Positions 1 to 8,858 of a stretch of 40,916 nt of DNA are shown piece by piece (positions within the stretch are counted from its first letter, which is position 1; each line of letters begins with the position of its first letter). The stretch is from Brucella pseudintermedia (lineage in GTDB: Bacteria; Pseudomonadota; Alphaproteobacteria; Rhizobiales; Rhizobiaceae), in the NCBI RefSeq assembly GCF_008932435.1, contig NZ_WBWE01000022.1:1-40916 (forward strand), read 5' to 3'. A model generated the notes under the pieces. It had not been told where the DNA came from. It did no database searches and saw nothing but the letters and a program-made list of their open reading frames with translations. The translations under genes were made by a program, and so were the position numbers.

Positions 1-1
1 C

Positions 2-106
2 AAGCTCGATGCAATCCGGGCATTGAAACGTTACATCGCTCGGGAAGTCTTCGGCATCATCATGCGTCGCCAGAAGCAGATCAATCAAACCAGGATCGTC
101 GCTTGA
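2..106 (+). pseudogene. IS110-type transposase, C-terminal tail
   Basis: The open frame enters from the left edge and reads KLDAIRALKRYIAREVFGII and a few more residues before a TGA stop at 104-106. The AIRALKRYIAREV pattern near the end of the protein is typical of IS110/IS116-type transposases, which end in a conserved basic helix. Only about 34 residues lie in the window, so it cannot be said whether the gene is complete outside it. It is followed within about 15 bases by an IS3-type transposase fragment, so two mobile elements abut here. Confidence 0.5.
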
Positions 107-465
107 CAAACAGAAGGGCGTCCAGGGCAGCCAGTTCACATCCTTCGCCTGGACCGACCGGCTAAAGCGTATCGGCACCCGGATCTCGATGGACGGCAAG
201 GGGCGCTGTCTGGACAATATCTTCATCGAGCGCCTCTGGCGGTCCCTGAAGTATGAATGCGTCTACCTGCACGCCTGGGAAACAGGATCGCAGGCCAAGG
301 CTGGCATCGGGCGCTGGATCACCTTCTACAACCATCATCGCCCACACTCTGCCCATGGCGGTCAACCGCCCGCCGTGGTCTACTTCACCGCAACCCAAAC
401 CGATCAGCAGGTGCAGGCTGTAGCTTAAAAAAACCGAAAAACTGTCCAAGAGTTGGGGAGTAGCT
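107..465 (+). mobile_element. IS3-family element remnant (right part only)
   Basis: This is the right-hand part of an IS3-family element: the transposase tail plus a short 3' untranslated segment ending near 465. Its left junction abuts the IS110-type tail at about 106-120. Its right junction supplies the TGA stop of the leftward-reading chimeric trbF gene. No matching left terminal repeat is visible, so the element was truncated by deletion or by the neighbouring element. Exact boundaries are estimated to within about 10 bases. Confidence 0.55.
117..428 (+). pseudogene. IS3-family transposase OrfB, C-terminal fragment
   Basis: This frame encodes the end of an IS3-family DDE integrase: GSQFTSFAWTDRL around the second catalytic Asp region, then LDNIFIERLWRSLKYE with the catalytic Glu, and the terminal FYNHHRPHSAHGGQPPAVVY block. 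The Asp expected just before QGSQFTS reads as Val and no start codon or N-terminal half is present, so roughly the first two thirds of the protein are missing. The stop is TAA at 426-428. The sequence to about 465 (CTGTCCAAGAGTTGGGG) looks like the element's terminal repeat. The fragment has cut into the trbF/ATPase chimera to its right. Confidence 0.75.
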
Positions 466-1073
466 CACGTGTCATGGCTGAGGATGATGAATTGAAGCCC
501 GCCCGGCAGGCCATTCGGCGCACCGTAGCGCAGCTTGGTCCGGATCGTGTCCATCAGGCTGAACTGATGTCCGGCGTCAAAACTTGAGGTCACATCATCC
601 AGCACCATGAAGCGCGGTACGCCTTGGTGGCGTGTGGCCGCCGCCATGAATTCGTTCAAGGCCGCCGCGCCCCGGTCGGTGGTGAACTCATAGGCGCGAA
701 GCCAGTTCTGGCGGACGATGATGGCGTCGGCCGGAATCGACCGGACCTGCTCGATGAAGCGGCCGAGATGCCATGCGATCTGCGGATCGGTGGGGCGGTA
801 GTCGGCGACGGCCGGTGCGACGGTCTGCGCCTGCCCGAGATTATCGACCTGCACCACCCAGGGCACCACGGTCCCGCGTGCGGACTGCCACACCAGCGCC
901 GAGGCGAAACCCGCCGAAAGAATCAGGGAGCCGAAGGCCATGAGCCTCCAGTTCCTCGCCTGCACGCGGGCCGAGCCGATGCGCTCGTCCCAGACTTGAG
1001 CGGCCTTCTGATAGGGCGTCTCGGGTTCCGGCGATTTGCCGTAGTGGGTTGCTGGTCGTTTGAAGATGTTCAT
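465..1073 (-). pseudogene. trbF: trbF N-terminal part fused to an AAA-type ATPase tail
   Basis: Residues 1-140 are a normal TrbF (VirB8-like inner-membrane component of the P-type conjugation channel): MNIFKRPATHYG start, one membrane segment at about residues 44-63, then the PWVVQVDNLGQAQ and VRQNWLRAYEFTTDRGAAALN blocks. After about residue 141 the family match stops. The remaining 60 residues, with MVLDDVTSSFDAGHQF and FIILSHDT, resemble the Walker B and switch region at the end of an RecF/SMC-like ATPase, not TrbF. The frame then ends at the IS3 boundary. The start overlaps the trbL stop (ATGA). A TrbF lacking its periplasmic C-terminal domain is unlikely to work. The fusion is inferred from motif content. 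Confidence 0.75.
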
Positions 1074-2431
1074 GAGCGGTCGCTTTCGGAAAGGTTGATG
1101 GAGGAACCGCCGCCATGGCTGTCGCCGGAGCGCACTGCATGGGCGGCCATGGTGGCGCCGTGGTTGAGGGCCTGCCGGCGCTGCATCCGCTGCGCCCAGG
1201 CGGGAGGACCGCCGGCCGGGCCGGACGGCGCGGCGGGGAGATCGGCGCTTACGCCGCCCACCGTTCCCATGGACGATGTGCCGCCACCGGCGGCAAAGCC
1301 CGCGCGTGCGCCAGCGGTGAAGCTGGATTTGATGCTTTCGCTGGCGCGCGCGGCGGCGCGTTTCAGGGGCGAGATGGCCGCCGATCCTGCGGCGCGCGCA
1401 ACGCCGCCGAGGCCGGAGGCGGCGCCTGCCGCGCCGGACTGGCCGAGCGAGCCGACGCTGTAGGCTGCGCTCGCCGCGCCTGCGGCGGTCGCGCCGCCCC
1501 GAACGGCGGCGGCTCCACCGGACATGGCGGCAGCGCCACTCTTGATGGCGAGACCGGCCGCACCGCCTGCGGCAAGGGCGGCCCCCCCTACGGCAAGCCC
1601 GGTACCGACGGCTGATCCCGCGCCGAGTTGCGGACCGCCGCTCACGAGACCGGAGGCGATACCGGGACCGAAGATGCCGAGGCCGAGCAGCGAGAGGGCG
1701 GCGAGCACGATCGCCATGGCATCGTCGATGGTTGGGGTCTGCCCGCCGAAGCCGGCCGTGAATTGCGAAAACAGCGTCGAGCCGATGCCGATGATGACGG
1801 CAAGGACCATCACCTTGATGCCGGACGAGACGACATTGCCAAGCACGCGCTCGGCTATGAAGGCGGTCTTACCGAACAGGCCGAAGGGGATGAGGACAAA
1901 GCCTGCGAGCGTGGTCAGCTTGAACTCGATGAGCGTCACAAAAAGCTGGACCGCGAGGATGAAGAAGGCAAGCAGCACCAGCGCCCAGGCGAACATCAGA
2001 CAGGCGATCTGGATGAAGTTCTCGAAGAACGACCAGTAGCCCATGAGGTCGGAAATCGACTCGAGCAGCGGCCTGCCGGCGTCGAGGCCGGTCTGCGCGA
2101 CGCGACCGGGGCGCATGAGATCTGCGGCCGAGAGGCCGGTTCCCGAGGCTTGCAGCCCGAGACCGGCGAAGCTCTCGAAGACGATCCGCGCCAGACTGTT
2201 CCAGTTGCCGATGAGATAGGCGAAGACGCCGACGAACAGGGTCTTCTTCACCAGCCGGGCGATGATGTCGTCATCCGCGCCCCATGCCCAAAAGAGCGCG
2301 GCAAGCGTCACGTCGATGACGATGAGGGTCGAGGCGATGAACGCCACCTCGCTGCCGAGCAGGCCGAAGCCGGAATCTATGTAGCTGGTGAAGACCCCTA
2401 GAAAGGAGTCTATGACGCCGGTTCCGCCCAT
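1070..2431 (-). CDS. trbL: Conjugal transfer protein TrbL
   Basis: The 453-residue protein starts MGGTGVIDSFLGVFTSYID. It has five to six hydrophobic helices in roughly residues 30-260 followed by a long Gly/Ala/Ser-rich tail (about 270-400), the usual build of TrbL/VirB6 polytopic proteins of P-type type IV secretion systems. TrbL lies in the inner membrane and forms part of the channel for DNA transfer. The gene sits between trbK (3-base gap) and trbF (ATGA overlap), the standard alphaproteobacterial order, so translation is probably coupled. Length is normal and I see no damage. Confidence 0.9.
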   Translation of the reverse strand: MGGTGVIDSFLGVFTSYIDSGFGLLGSEVAFIASTLIVIDVTLAALFWAWGADDDIIARLVKKTLFVGVFAYLIGNWNSLARIVFESFAGLGLQASGTGLSAADLMRPGRVAQTGLDAGRPLLESISDLMGYWSFFENFIQIACLMFAWALVLLAFFILAVQLFVTLIEFKLTTLAGFVLIPFGLFGKTAFIAERVLGNVVSSGIKVMVLAVIIGIGSTLFSQFTAGFGGQTPTIDDAMAIVLAALSLLGLGIFGPGIASGLVSGGPQLGAGSAVGTGLAVGGAALAAGGAAGLAIKSGAAAMSGGAAAVRGGATAAGAASAAYSVGSLGQSGAAGAASGLGGVARAAGSAAISPLKRAAARASESIKSSFTAGARAGFAAGGGTSSMGTVGGVSADLPAAPSGPAGGPPAWAQRMQRRQALNHGATMAAHAVRSGDSHGGGSSINLSESDRS

Positions 2432-2434
2432 GGG

Positions 2435-2722
2435 CTATGGCCCTTCGTCTTGCCGGGAAGCGTCTGGTTCGGGTGTGCGGCCCAGGAAGCGGTCGCGGCT
2501 TTCGGCCCATGTTGAAAGGCACGCGGGATCGCTCACGGCCGCCTCGCCGAGTTGCTGGCACCGGCGCAGGCTCTGGCGCAGCGGATCAGCCGGGGGCTGG
2601 AGCGCCGGAGCCGGCCGGAATGGCGCGGGATCGTCCCTGCGCGACATCTCGACCACCGTGGTGGTGATTGCGATGGCGACGAATATGACCGCGCCGAGCC
2701 GGGCGAGCATCCCGGTGTCCAT
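2435..2722 (-). CDS. trbK: TrbK-alt, putative entry-exclusion protein
   Basis: This small protein of 95 residues has one N-terminal membrane segment (residues 6-24, LARLGAVIFVAIAITTTVV). The polar region contains a Cys pair in RRCQQLGEAAVSDPAC, typical of the TrbK-alt family found between trbJ and trbL in alphaproteobacterial trb clusters. By family it is thought to act in entry exclusion; nothing in the sequence proves this. It lies 18 bases after trbJ and 3 bases before trbL in one operon. Confidence 0.8.
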   Translation of the reverse strand: MDTGMLARLGAVIFVAIAITTTVVEMSRRDDPAPFRPAPALQPPADPLRQSLRRCQQLGEAAVSDPACLSTWAESRDRFLGRTPEPDASRQDEGP

Positions 2723-2740
2723 GAGCGCTCCTCCCGTCGC

Positions 2741-3526
2741 TCAGTTGTTGCCGTTGTTGAACATCTGCGCGTTGCCGGGCTGGTAGCCGCTGCCCGGCGT
2801 CAGGAAGCGCTCGCGCTGGATGCGGCCCTGTTCGGCGGCGGTGGCGCGCTCGGCCTCGATCAGCGCTTCGGCCCTGCCGTTGGCCGACATCAGCGCGATC
2901 AGGTCGGAAAGCTGCTGCGACTGGAGAGCGAGAAGCTGGTTGCCGGCCTGCGTGGCTTGCAGCGCGCCGGCAGCATTCTGGCTCTGGCCGATGAGTGCAG
3001 CCAGTTCGGCGCGGTTGGTGTCGATGTTGCCGACGACGCCGGCCTGCACGCGCAGGGCGTCCTGCAAGCCGCCCACGGTGTTTTCCCAGCGGGCGCGCGC
3101 ATCGGCGACGAGTTGCTGGTCGGTGGTCGACAGTGAAACGCTGCCATATTGGCTCTGGAACGCCTGGTCGATGCTCTGCACCTCGAAAGCGATGTTCTGC
3201 GCCTGATTGAGAAGCTGCTGCGTACGGCTGACGTTCTGCTGAATCTGCTGAAGAGCGCTGTAGGGCAGGCTCGCCAGGTTCCGGGCCTGATTGATGAGCA
3301 TCTGCGCCTCGTTCTGAAGGCTGCGGATCTGATTGTTGATCTGCTCCAGAGTCCGTGCGGCTGTGAGAACGTTCTGCGCATAGTTGGACGGGTCATAGAC
3401 GATGCGGCCGAAGCCAAAGAGCGCCAGCGCTGGACTTGCCAGCATGGGCGACAGGGCTACCGGCATGGCGAGCGCCAGCGCGACCATGGATACGCCGGCG
3501 ATACGGGGGACGGGAACACGGATCAT
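2741..3526 (-). CDS. trbJ: Conjugal transfer protein TrbJ
   Basis: The 261-residue protein has a signal peptide (hydrophobic stretch about residues 10-35 ending SPALALFGFG). The mature part is almost entirely helical and Gln/Asn-rich (repeated NQIRSLQNEAQMLINQARNL-type heptads), as in TrbJ/VirB5 proteins, which are periplasmic and pilus-associated. The YDPSNYAQN motif just after the signal peptide is characteristic of TrbJ. The start codon overlaps the trbE stop (ATGA at 3523-3526). Confidence 0.88.
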   Translation of the reverse strand: MIRVPVPRIAGVSMVALALAMPVALSPMLASPALALFGFGRIVYDPSNYAQNVLTAARTLEQINNQIRSLQNEAQMLINQARNLASLPYSALQQIQQNVSRTQQLLNQAQNIAFEVQSIDQAFQSQYGSVSLSTTDQQLVADARARWENTVGGLQDALRVQAGVVGNIDTNRAELAALIGQSQNAAGALQATQAGNQLLALQSQQLSDLIALMSANGRAEALIEAERATAAEQGRIQRERFLTPGSGYQPGNAQMFNNGNN

Positions 3527-6015
3527 CGAAGAGGCTCCTTTCCTGCGGTGGTCTCTGGCGCCGCCGGCGCGGCGGTTTCCGGCCGGCCGCCAAGGTTGGT
3601 GAGGCTGGGAATGAGGTCGGCCGCCCAGTCGACGCCGCGATGGCGCAGCCAGGCGGCGAGAAAGCCGTCGCGGCCATGCTCGGCGACGATCCGCTCGATG
3701 GCGGTCTGATCGGATTTGGAGGACGCGGCGCAGAGCGCGAGGCCGACTTCGCTCAGGCCCAGCTCGAACAGCCGGTTGCCGCGGCGGCTCTGGCAGTAGT
3801 AGTCCCGCTTCGGGATTGCCCGCGCCAGAATCTCGATCTGGCGGTCATTGAGGCCGAACCGCCTGTAGATGGCCGTGATCTGCGGCTCGATGGCCCGCTC
3901 GTTGGGCAGCATGATCCGCGTTGGGCAGCTCTCGATGATGGCGGGGGCAATGGTGCTCTTTTCGAGCTGGGCGAGCGATTGGGTGGCGAAGATGACGCTG
4001 GCGTTCTTCTTTCTGAGCGTAACCAGCCATTCGCCCAATTGCCTTGAGAAGGCCGGATCGCCGAGCGCCAGCCAGCCCTCGTCCACCACGATCATCGTGG
4101 GGCGTCCGTCGAGGCGGTCGGCGATCCTGTGGAACAGGTAGGCGAGCACGGCGGGCGCCGCGCCAGTCTCAAGCAAACCTTCGGTCTCGAAGGCGGCAAC
4201 CGGAGCATCGCCGAGATTTTCGGTCTCCGCGTCGAGCAGCCGCCCGTAGGGGCCGCCGACGCAATAGGGTTGCAGGGTGAGCTTGAGTTCACTGGACTGG
4301 AGCAAGACGGACAGGCCGGTCAGGGTGCGTTCCTCGACCGGCGCAGACGCCAGTGACGAAAGCGCGGTCCAGACATGCTCCTTGGCCTCGGGCGTGACCG
4401 TCAGCCCCTCGCGCGTGAGGATCGCCGCGATCCAGTCGGCGGCCCAGGCGCGATCCTGCGCGTGCCCGATACGGGCGAGCGGCTGGAGCAGGACCGGAGC
4501 GTCCGCGCCTTCGGTCAGGCGTCCGCCGAGGTCGTGCCAGTCGCCGCCCATCGCCAGCGTGGCGGCGCGGATCGAGCCGCCGAAGTCGAAGGCGAAGACC
4601 TGCGCTCCGGCATAGCGCCGGAACTGCAGGGCCATGAGGGCGAGCAGCACGGACTTGCCCGCGCCGGTTGGGCCGACGACAAGCGTGTGGCCCACATCCC
4701 CGACATAAAGGGAAAACCGGAACGGGGTCGAGCCTTCGGTCTTGGCGTAGAGCAAAGGGGGCGCACCGAAATGCTCGTCCCGTTCCGGCCCTGCCCATAC
4801 GGCGTTCAGCGGAATCATGTGGGCAAGGTTGAGCGTCGAGACCGGCGGCTGGCGGACATTGGCATAGGCGTGTCCAGGCAGGCTGCCAAGCCATGCGTCA
4901 ACCGCGTTGACGGTCTCGGCCATGGCGGTGAAGTCACGGCCCTGAACGATCTTCTCGACCAGGCGCAGCTTCTCTTGCGCCACGCGCGGGTCGGCATCCC
5001 AAACGGTGACGGTGGCCGTAACATAGGCCATGCCTGCCACATCCGCCCCAAGCTCCTGCAACGCCATGTCGGCGTCGAGCGCCTTGTTGGCGGCGTCGGT
5101 GTCAACGAGAGCCGATGCCTCGTTGGTCATGACTTCCTTGAGGATCGCGGCGATGGACTTCCGCTTGGCGAACCATTGCCGCCTGATTTTCGTCAGCAGC
5201 CGGGCTGCCTCCGTCTTGTCCATGAGGATGGCGCGGGTGGACCAGCGATAGGGAAAGGCAAGCCGGTTCAGTTCATCCAGAACCCCCGGCGTCGTCGCGG
5301 TTGGGAATCCCACGATGGTCAGGATACGCAGATGTGCGTCTCCAAGGCGCGGCTCCAGCCCGCCGGTGAGGGGCTGATCGGCCAGAAGCGCGTCGAGGTA
5401 CATCGGCACTTCCGGCACGCGGATGCGATGCCGGTTGGTCGATATGGTGGAATGGAGATAGGTCAGCGTGCCGGCATCATCGAGCCAGCGGCACTCCGGC
5501 ATGAAGCCGTCGAGCAAGGCCAGCACGCGGTCGGTGCGGTCGATGAAGCTGCGCAGCAGCTCCCCTGGATCCACGCCCGCTTTGTCCCTGCCCTCATAGA
5601 GCCAGGCCTCCGTTCGGGCCGCTTCCTCGGCAGGCGGCAGCCAGAGAAAGGTCAGGAAATATTCCGACACGAAATGCGCCCCGGCTTCCTCGAACGCTGC
5701 CTTCCGTTCGGCATCGACCAGGGCGGACGCTGGATCGGGAAAGACGCTGTCGGGATAGGTCTCAGCTTCATTGCGCTGCGCCTCGACGAAAATCGCCCAG
5801 CCGGAGCCGAGACGGCGCAGGGCGTTGTTGATGCGCCCGACTACGGCGACCAGTTCGGCCGCAACGGCTGAATCCAGATCGGGGCCGCGGAATCTCGCGG
5901 TACGCTGGAAGCTCCCGTCCTTGTTGAGCACAATGCCCGGAGCAACAAGCGCGGCCCATGGCAGATAATCTGCGAGCCGTGTGGCGGTGCGGCGGTATTC
6001 GGCAAGGTTCATCAT
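3523..6015 (-). CDS. trbE: Conjugal transfer ATPase TrbE
   Basis: This is the VirB4-class ATPase that powers assembly of the conjugation channel at the inner membrane. I chose the start at 6015 (MMNLAEYRRTATRLADYLP), which gives 830 residues and has a GAGGA ribosome-binding site upstream; an in-frame ATG at 6138 would add 41 atypical residues inside trbD. The N-terminal CagE/TrbE/VirB domain is followed by Walker A GPTGAGKS at residues 448-455 and Walker B TMIVVDEGWL at about 640-649. The RCK-like end NASVIFATQSLAQLEKS is also typical. The gene is full length and intact, between trbD and trbJ. Confidence 0.92.
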   Translation of the reverse strand: MMNLAEYRRTATRLADYLPWAALVAPGIVLNKDGSFQRTARFRGPDLDSAVAAELVAVVGRINNALRRLGSGWAIFVEAQRNEAETYPDSVFPDPASALVDAERKAAFEEAGAHFVSEYFLTFLWLPPAEEAARTEAWLYEGRDKAGVDPGELLRSFIDRTDRVLALLDGFMPECRWLDDAGTLTYLHSTISTNRHRIRVPEVPMYLDALLADQPLTGGLEPRLGDAHLRILTIVGFPTATTPGVLDELNRLAFPYRWSTRAILMDKTEAARLLTKIRRQWFAKRKSIAAILKEVMTNEASALVDTDAANKALDADMALQELGADVAGMAYVTATVTVWDADPRVAQEKLRLVEKIVQGRDFTAMAETVNAVDAWLGSLPGHAYANVRQPPVSTLNLAHMIPLNAVWAGPERDEHFGAPPLLYAKTEGSTPFRFSLYVGDVGHTLVVGPTGAGKSVLLALMALQFRRYAGAQVFAFDFGGSIRAATLAMGGDWHDLGGRLTEGADAPVLLQPLARIGHAQDRAWAADWIAAILTREGLTVTPEAKEHVWTALSSLASAPVEERTLTGLSVLLQSSELKLTLQPYCVGGPYGRLLDAETENLGDAPVAAFETEGLLETGAAPAVLAYLFHRIADRLDGRPTMIVVDEGWLALGDPAFSRQLGEWLVTLRKKNASVIFATQSLAQLEKSTIAPAIIESCPTRIMLPNERAIEPQITAIYRRFGLNDRQIEILARAIPKRDYYCQSRRGNRLFELGLSEVGLALCAASSKSDQTAIERIVAEHGRDGFLAAWLRHRGVDWAADLIPSLTNLGGRPETAAPAAPETTAGKEPLR

Positions 6016-6025
6016 GACCGCGTCC

Positions 6026-6307
6026 TCACGCCGCCAAATGACCGGGGATGCGCAGGTGCCTGCGCCCAACCTCGACGAACTGCGGATCGCGCTTCGCCGC
6101 CCAAACGGCCGCGAAATGGCCGATGGCCCAGATGGCAAGGCCGACCAGCCAGAGGCGCAGGCCGAGTCCGACTGCCCCGGCCAGCGTCCCGTTCATGATG
6201 GCGATCGAGCGCGGTGCGCCGCCGAGCAGGATATGCTCGGTCAGTGCACGGTGGACCGGGATCGAAAAACCCGGCACCGCGTCGAGCTGTTCGAGACCGC
6301 CCGCCAT
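6026..6307 (-). CDS. trbD: Conjugal transfer protein TrbD
   Basis: This 93-residue inner-membrane protein (VirB3-like) starts at ATG 6307, which overlaps the trbC stop by one base. The diagnostic stretch is VPGFSIPVHRALTEHILLGG, followed by a membrane hairpin at about residues 40-70 and the AAKRDPQFVEV motif near the end. It lies 10 bases before trbE. VirB3-like proteins pair with the VirB4-class ATPase, consistent with its place directly upstream of trbE. A longer frame that begins inside trbB is not real coding sequence. Confidence 0.85.
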   Translation of the reverse strand: MAGGLEQLDAVPGFSIPVHRALTEHILLGGAPRSIAIMNGTLAGAVGLGLRLWLVGLAIWAIGHFAAVWAAKRDPQFVEVGRRHLRIPGHLAA

Positions 6308-6639
6308 CAAACGAGCGCCCCGCCGCCGAAAGAGAAGAACGACAGGAAGAAGCTCGACGCCGCGAATGCGATGCTGAGGCCGAACACGATCTGAATTAGG
6401 CGCCTGAACCCTCCGCTCGTATCGCCGAAGGCCAGCGTCAGTCCGGTCACGATGATGATGATAACGGCGATGATCTTGGCGACCGGCCCCTCGATGGACT
6501 GAAGGATTTGCTGAAGTGGTTGCTCCCACGGCATCGAGGAGCCGGAGGCATGGGCCGCCGGAGCCATGAACATGGCGAGCGCGGCGATGGTGGCGGCCGT
6601 GGTGAGCTGGCGGTGCAGACGGGAGGCGTGATGGATCAT
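6307..6639 (-). CDS. trbC: Conjugal transfer pilin TrbC
   Basis: This 110-residue pilin precursor (VirB2 family) has a signal peptide with hydrophobic core at residues 13-30 (AATIAALAMFMAPAAHA). Two membrane helices follow (about 53-71 and 82-103) around a short basic loop GDTSGGFRRL. Processed TrbC forms the conjugative pilus. The start overlaps the trbB stop (ATGA), and the stop overlaps the trbD start. Confidence 0.88.
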   Translation of the reverse strand: MIHHASRLHRQLTTAATIAALAMFMAPAAHASGSSMPWEQPLQQILQSIEGPVAKIIAVIIIIVTGLTLAFGDTSGGFRRLIQIVFGLSIAFAASSFFLSFFSFGGGALV

Positions 6640-7616
6640 TCGGGGTCTCCTTTTGGGCTGGTCGCGGGGGTGATGCGGTAGTCGCCATCCGGCCCCAGCC
6701 CGTCGACGCGGGCGAGTTCGGCCAGCCGGCGCGCGGAACCGCGCCCGGAAAGGACGGCAACAAGGTCGATGGTCTCGGCGATCAGCGCGCGCGGGACGGT
6801 GACGACAGCTTCCTGGATGAGCTGCTCAAGGCGGCGTAGCGCACCGATGCCGGAACCGGCATGGATGGTGCCGATGCCGCCGGGGTGTCCCGTGCCCCAC
6901 GCCTTGAGCAGGTCCAGGGCTTCCGATCCGCGCACCTCGCCGATGGGGATGCGGTCGGGGCGCAGGCGCAGCGAGGATCGGACCAGATCGGAAAGCGTCG
7001 CCACGCCATCCTTGGTGCGCATGGCCACGAGATTGGGCGCAGCGCATTGCAGCTCGCGCGTGTCCTCGATGATGACGACGCGATCGGCCGTCTTCGCCAC
7101 CTCGGCGAGCAGCGCATTGGTCAGCGTCGTCTTGCCGGTGCTGGTGCCGCCCGCCACGAGGATGTTGGCGCGGGAAGAAACGGCTGCCCGTAGGGTCGCG
7201 GCCTGATCGGCGGTCATGATGCCGGTGGCCACATAATCGTCGAGGCTGAACACCGCGACGGCGGGCTTGCGGATGGCGAAGGCCGGCGCGACGACTACGG
7301 GCGGCAACAGCCCCTCGAACCGCTCGCCGGTCTCGGGAAGCTCGGCCGAGACACGCGGGCTGCGGGCATGAACCTCCGCACCGACATGATGGGCGACCAG
7401 ACGCACGATGCGTTCGCCATCGACAGCCGATAGTAGTTCCCCGGTATCGGCCAGCCCTTCCGACAGCCGGTCCACCCAGATGCGGCCATCCGGGTTCAGC
7501 ATCACCTCGATGATTGCAGGGTCTTCGAGAAACCGGGCAATGGACGGCCCGAGCGCGGTGCGCAACATGCGCGCGCCGCGCTGGATGGCTTCCGGTCTGT
7601 GGTGGTTGGCGGTCAT
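6636..7616 (-). CDS. trbB: Conjugal transfer ATPase TrbB
   Basis: This 326-residue VirB11/GspE-type hexameric ATPase acts at the cytoplasmic face of the conjugation apparatus. Visible motifs are Walker A GGTSTGKT (156-163), an Asp box [11 protein letters not shown] (about 180-190), Walker B region [15 protein letters not shown] (223-237) and the His box [13 protein letters not shown] (243-255). Normally it follows copG directly; here an oppositely oriented kinase-like gene (7811-8398) lies between them, so trbB may need its own promoter in 7617-7810. Confidence 0.92.
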   Translation of the reverse strand: MTANHHRPEAIQRGARMLRTALGPSIARFLEDPAIIEVMLNPDGRIWVDRLSEGLADTGELLSAVDGERIVRLVAHHVGAEVHARSPRVSAELPETGERFEGLLPPVVVAPAFAIRKPAVAVFSLDDYVATGIMTADQAATLRAAVSSRANILVAGGTSTGKTTLTNALLAEVAKTADRVVIIEDTRELQCAAPNLVAMRTKDGVATLSDLVRSSLRLRPDRIPIGEVRGSEALDLLKAWGTGHPGGIGTIHAGSGIGALRRLEQLIQEAVVTVPRALIAETIDLVAVLSGRGSARRLAELARVDGLGPDGDYRITPATSPKGDPE

Positions 7617-7810
7617 GTCGGCCCCGGTGTCTGGGCGGGGACGCGACAGGCGATCCCCGGATCGGGGTCGATTAAAAGAACCTGATTTTTGTCTGCCTCA
7701 ACAAGTATTTACGCGCGTGCGGCGGGATACGGTGATCGACGGCAAAAAGGACAGGTTCGGCCCGGAACTATTGAGCGGGTCAAACTGCATAGATATGAGG
7801 ACAGGAAACG

Positions 7811-8398
7811 ATGACGGGATCGCACCGAATGAACATCAGCCCGAAAATATACATAATGGGGGCGTCCTGTTCGGGCGTCTCGACACTCGGTGCGGTATTG
7901 TCAGAGTGGACTGGCACACTGCATATAGATGTCGACGATTTCTACTGGATGCCGACCGATCCGCCGTTCAGTATCAAGCGCCCACCCGGGGAGCGCGTGC
8001 GGCTGATCGCCGAACGGCAAAAAGCGTCTGACGGATGGATTTTGACCGGCTCCTTTATGGGATGGGGAGACGCCCTGATCCATGACATCGACCTGATCGT
8101 CTTCCTTTACACTCCTGCAGCCATCAGGTTGCAACGGCTCGACCAGCGCGAGGCGGCGCGCCACGGGAATCGCATCCTGCCTGGCGGCGATATGCATGAA
8201 GCGCATTTGGCCTTCCGGGAATGGGCATCGGGCTATGATGATCCGCAGTTCTCCGGACGGAACCTTGCCCAGCATGAACGCTGGCTCGGTCAGCAATCGG
8301 TTCCGGTTCTCAGGCTGAAAGGCGAGAGGCCGACGGATGAGCTGGCGGCTGCGGTAGTCCGCGAGATCCAGCTCATTGCCAAGAGGGCTGGACGTTAG
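7811..8398 (+). CDS. P-loop NTPase, small-molecule-kinase-like, unknown substrate
   Basis: The 195-residue protein carries a Walker A-like loop GASCSGVST (about residues 17-25), with Val where the Lys of GKS/T is expected; many members of this adenylate-kinase-like family have such loops (GASGSGTT/GVT). It is followed by DVDDFYWMPTDPPF, a substrate-region motif of this group, Walker B-like DLIVFLYTP and a lid with RLQRLDQREAARHG. AGGAAA precedes ATG 7811; an in-frame ATG at 7841 is an alternative start. The substrate is unknown. It runs opposite to the trb operon, sits between copG and trbB and overlaps the 3' end of copG by 26 bases, so it is probably cargo gained by insertion. Confidence 0.8.
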   Translation: MTGSHRMNISPKIYIMGASCSGVSTLGAVLSEWTGTLHIDVDDFYWMPTDPPFSIKRPPGERVRLIAERQKASDGWILTGSFMGWGDALIHDIDLIVFLYTPAAIRLQRLDQREAARHGNRILPGGDMHEAHLAFREWASGYDDPQFSGRNLAQHERWLGQQSVPVLRLKGERPTDELAAAVVREIQLIAKRAGR

Positions 8399-8849
8399 CC
8401 GGGTTCAATTGCGGTTCTGACGCCGGGGCTTTGGGTTCTTCGCCGGGGACATCCCGAGACAATTCCCTGAGGAACCTGTCGCCCGCCGCCAGCCGTCGGC
8501 CGAGCGTCTGCATGAAGCCCTCGAACCGCTCGGTACCCTTGGCACGCGCTGACTGTCGCGCGCTTTCCGGCAAAGGCGGTGTAACCGTCATCCAGTAATG
8601 GATAAAGAGCGCCAGGGTCTCGCCGAGGATGGCGACATCGATATCGAGCGCGTCGATCTGGCGGCTGATCCTGTCCAGGCGGCGGGACATGGCCGCTTCC
8701 AGATGCTCGGCGGTATCACCAGAGAGAAAAGAGGCAACAGCAGCCTCAATGACGGCGGATTGCGACACCCTGCGGCGCAGAGACAGCGCCTTGACCCGCC
8801 CGAGCAGTTCCGGGTCGAAATAGACATTCATGCGAGTGCGTTTCGCCAT
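8373..8849 (-). CDS. CopG-family ribbon-helix-helix protein of the conjugation locus
   Basis: The 158-residue protein has an N-terminal ribbon-helix-helix (residues 3-46: RTRMNVYFDPELLGRVKALS, then RRVSQSAVIEAAVASFLSG). The extended helical C-terminal part is the one usually seen in the CopG protein located between traG and trbB in alphaproteobacterial conjugative elements. It probably binds DNA as a dimer to regulate transfer genes or to help at the origin; the exact role is not visible. It starts 9 bases after traG. Its 3' end overlaps the convergent kinase gene by 26 bases. Confidence 0.85.
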   Translation of the reverse strand: MAKRTRMNVYFDPELLGRVKALSLRRRVSQSAVIEAAVASFLSGDTAEHLEAAMSRRLDRISRQIDALDIDVAILGETLALFIHYWMTVTPPLPESARQSARAKGTERFEGFMQTLGRRLAAGDRFLRELSRDVPGEEPKAPASEPQLNPANVQPSWQ

Positions 8850-8858
8850 GGCGCTGCC

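Noticed and set aside
4375..5871. Long plus-strand open frame (498 codons) opposite trbE
   Set aside because: It is the antisense shadow of trbE in high-GC DNA; the minus-strand frame has Walker motifs and correct family length.
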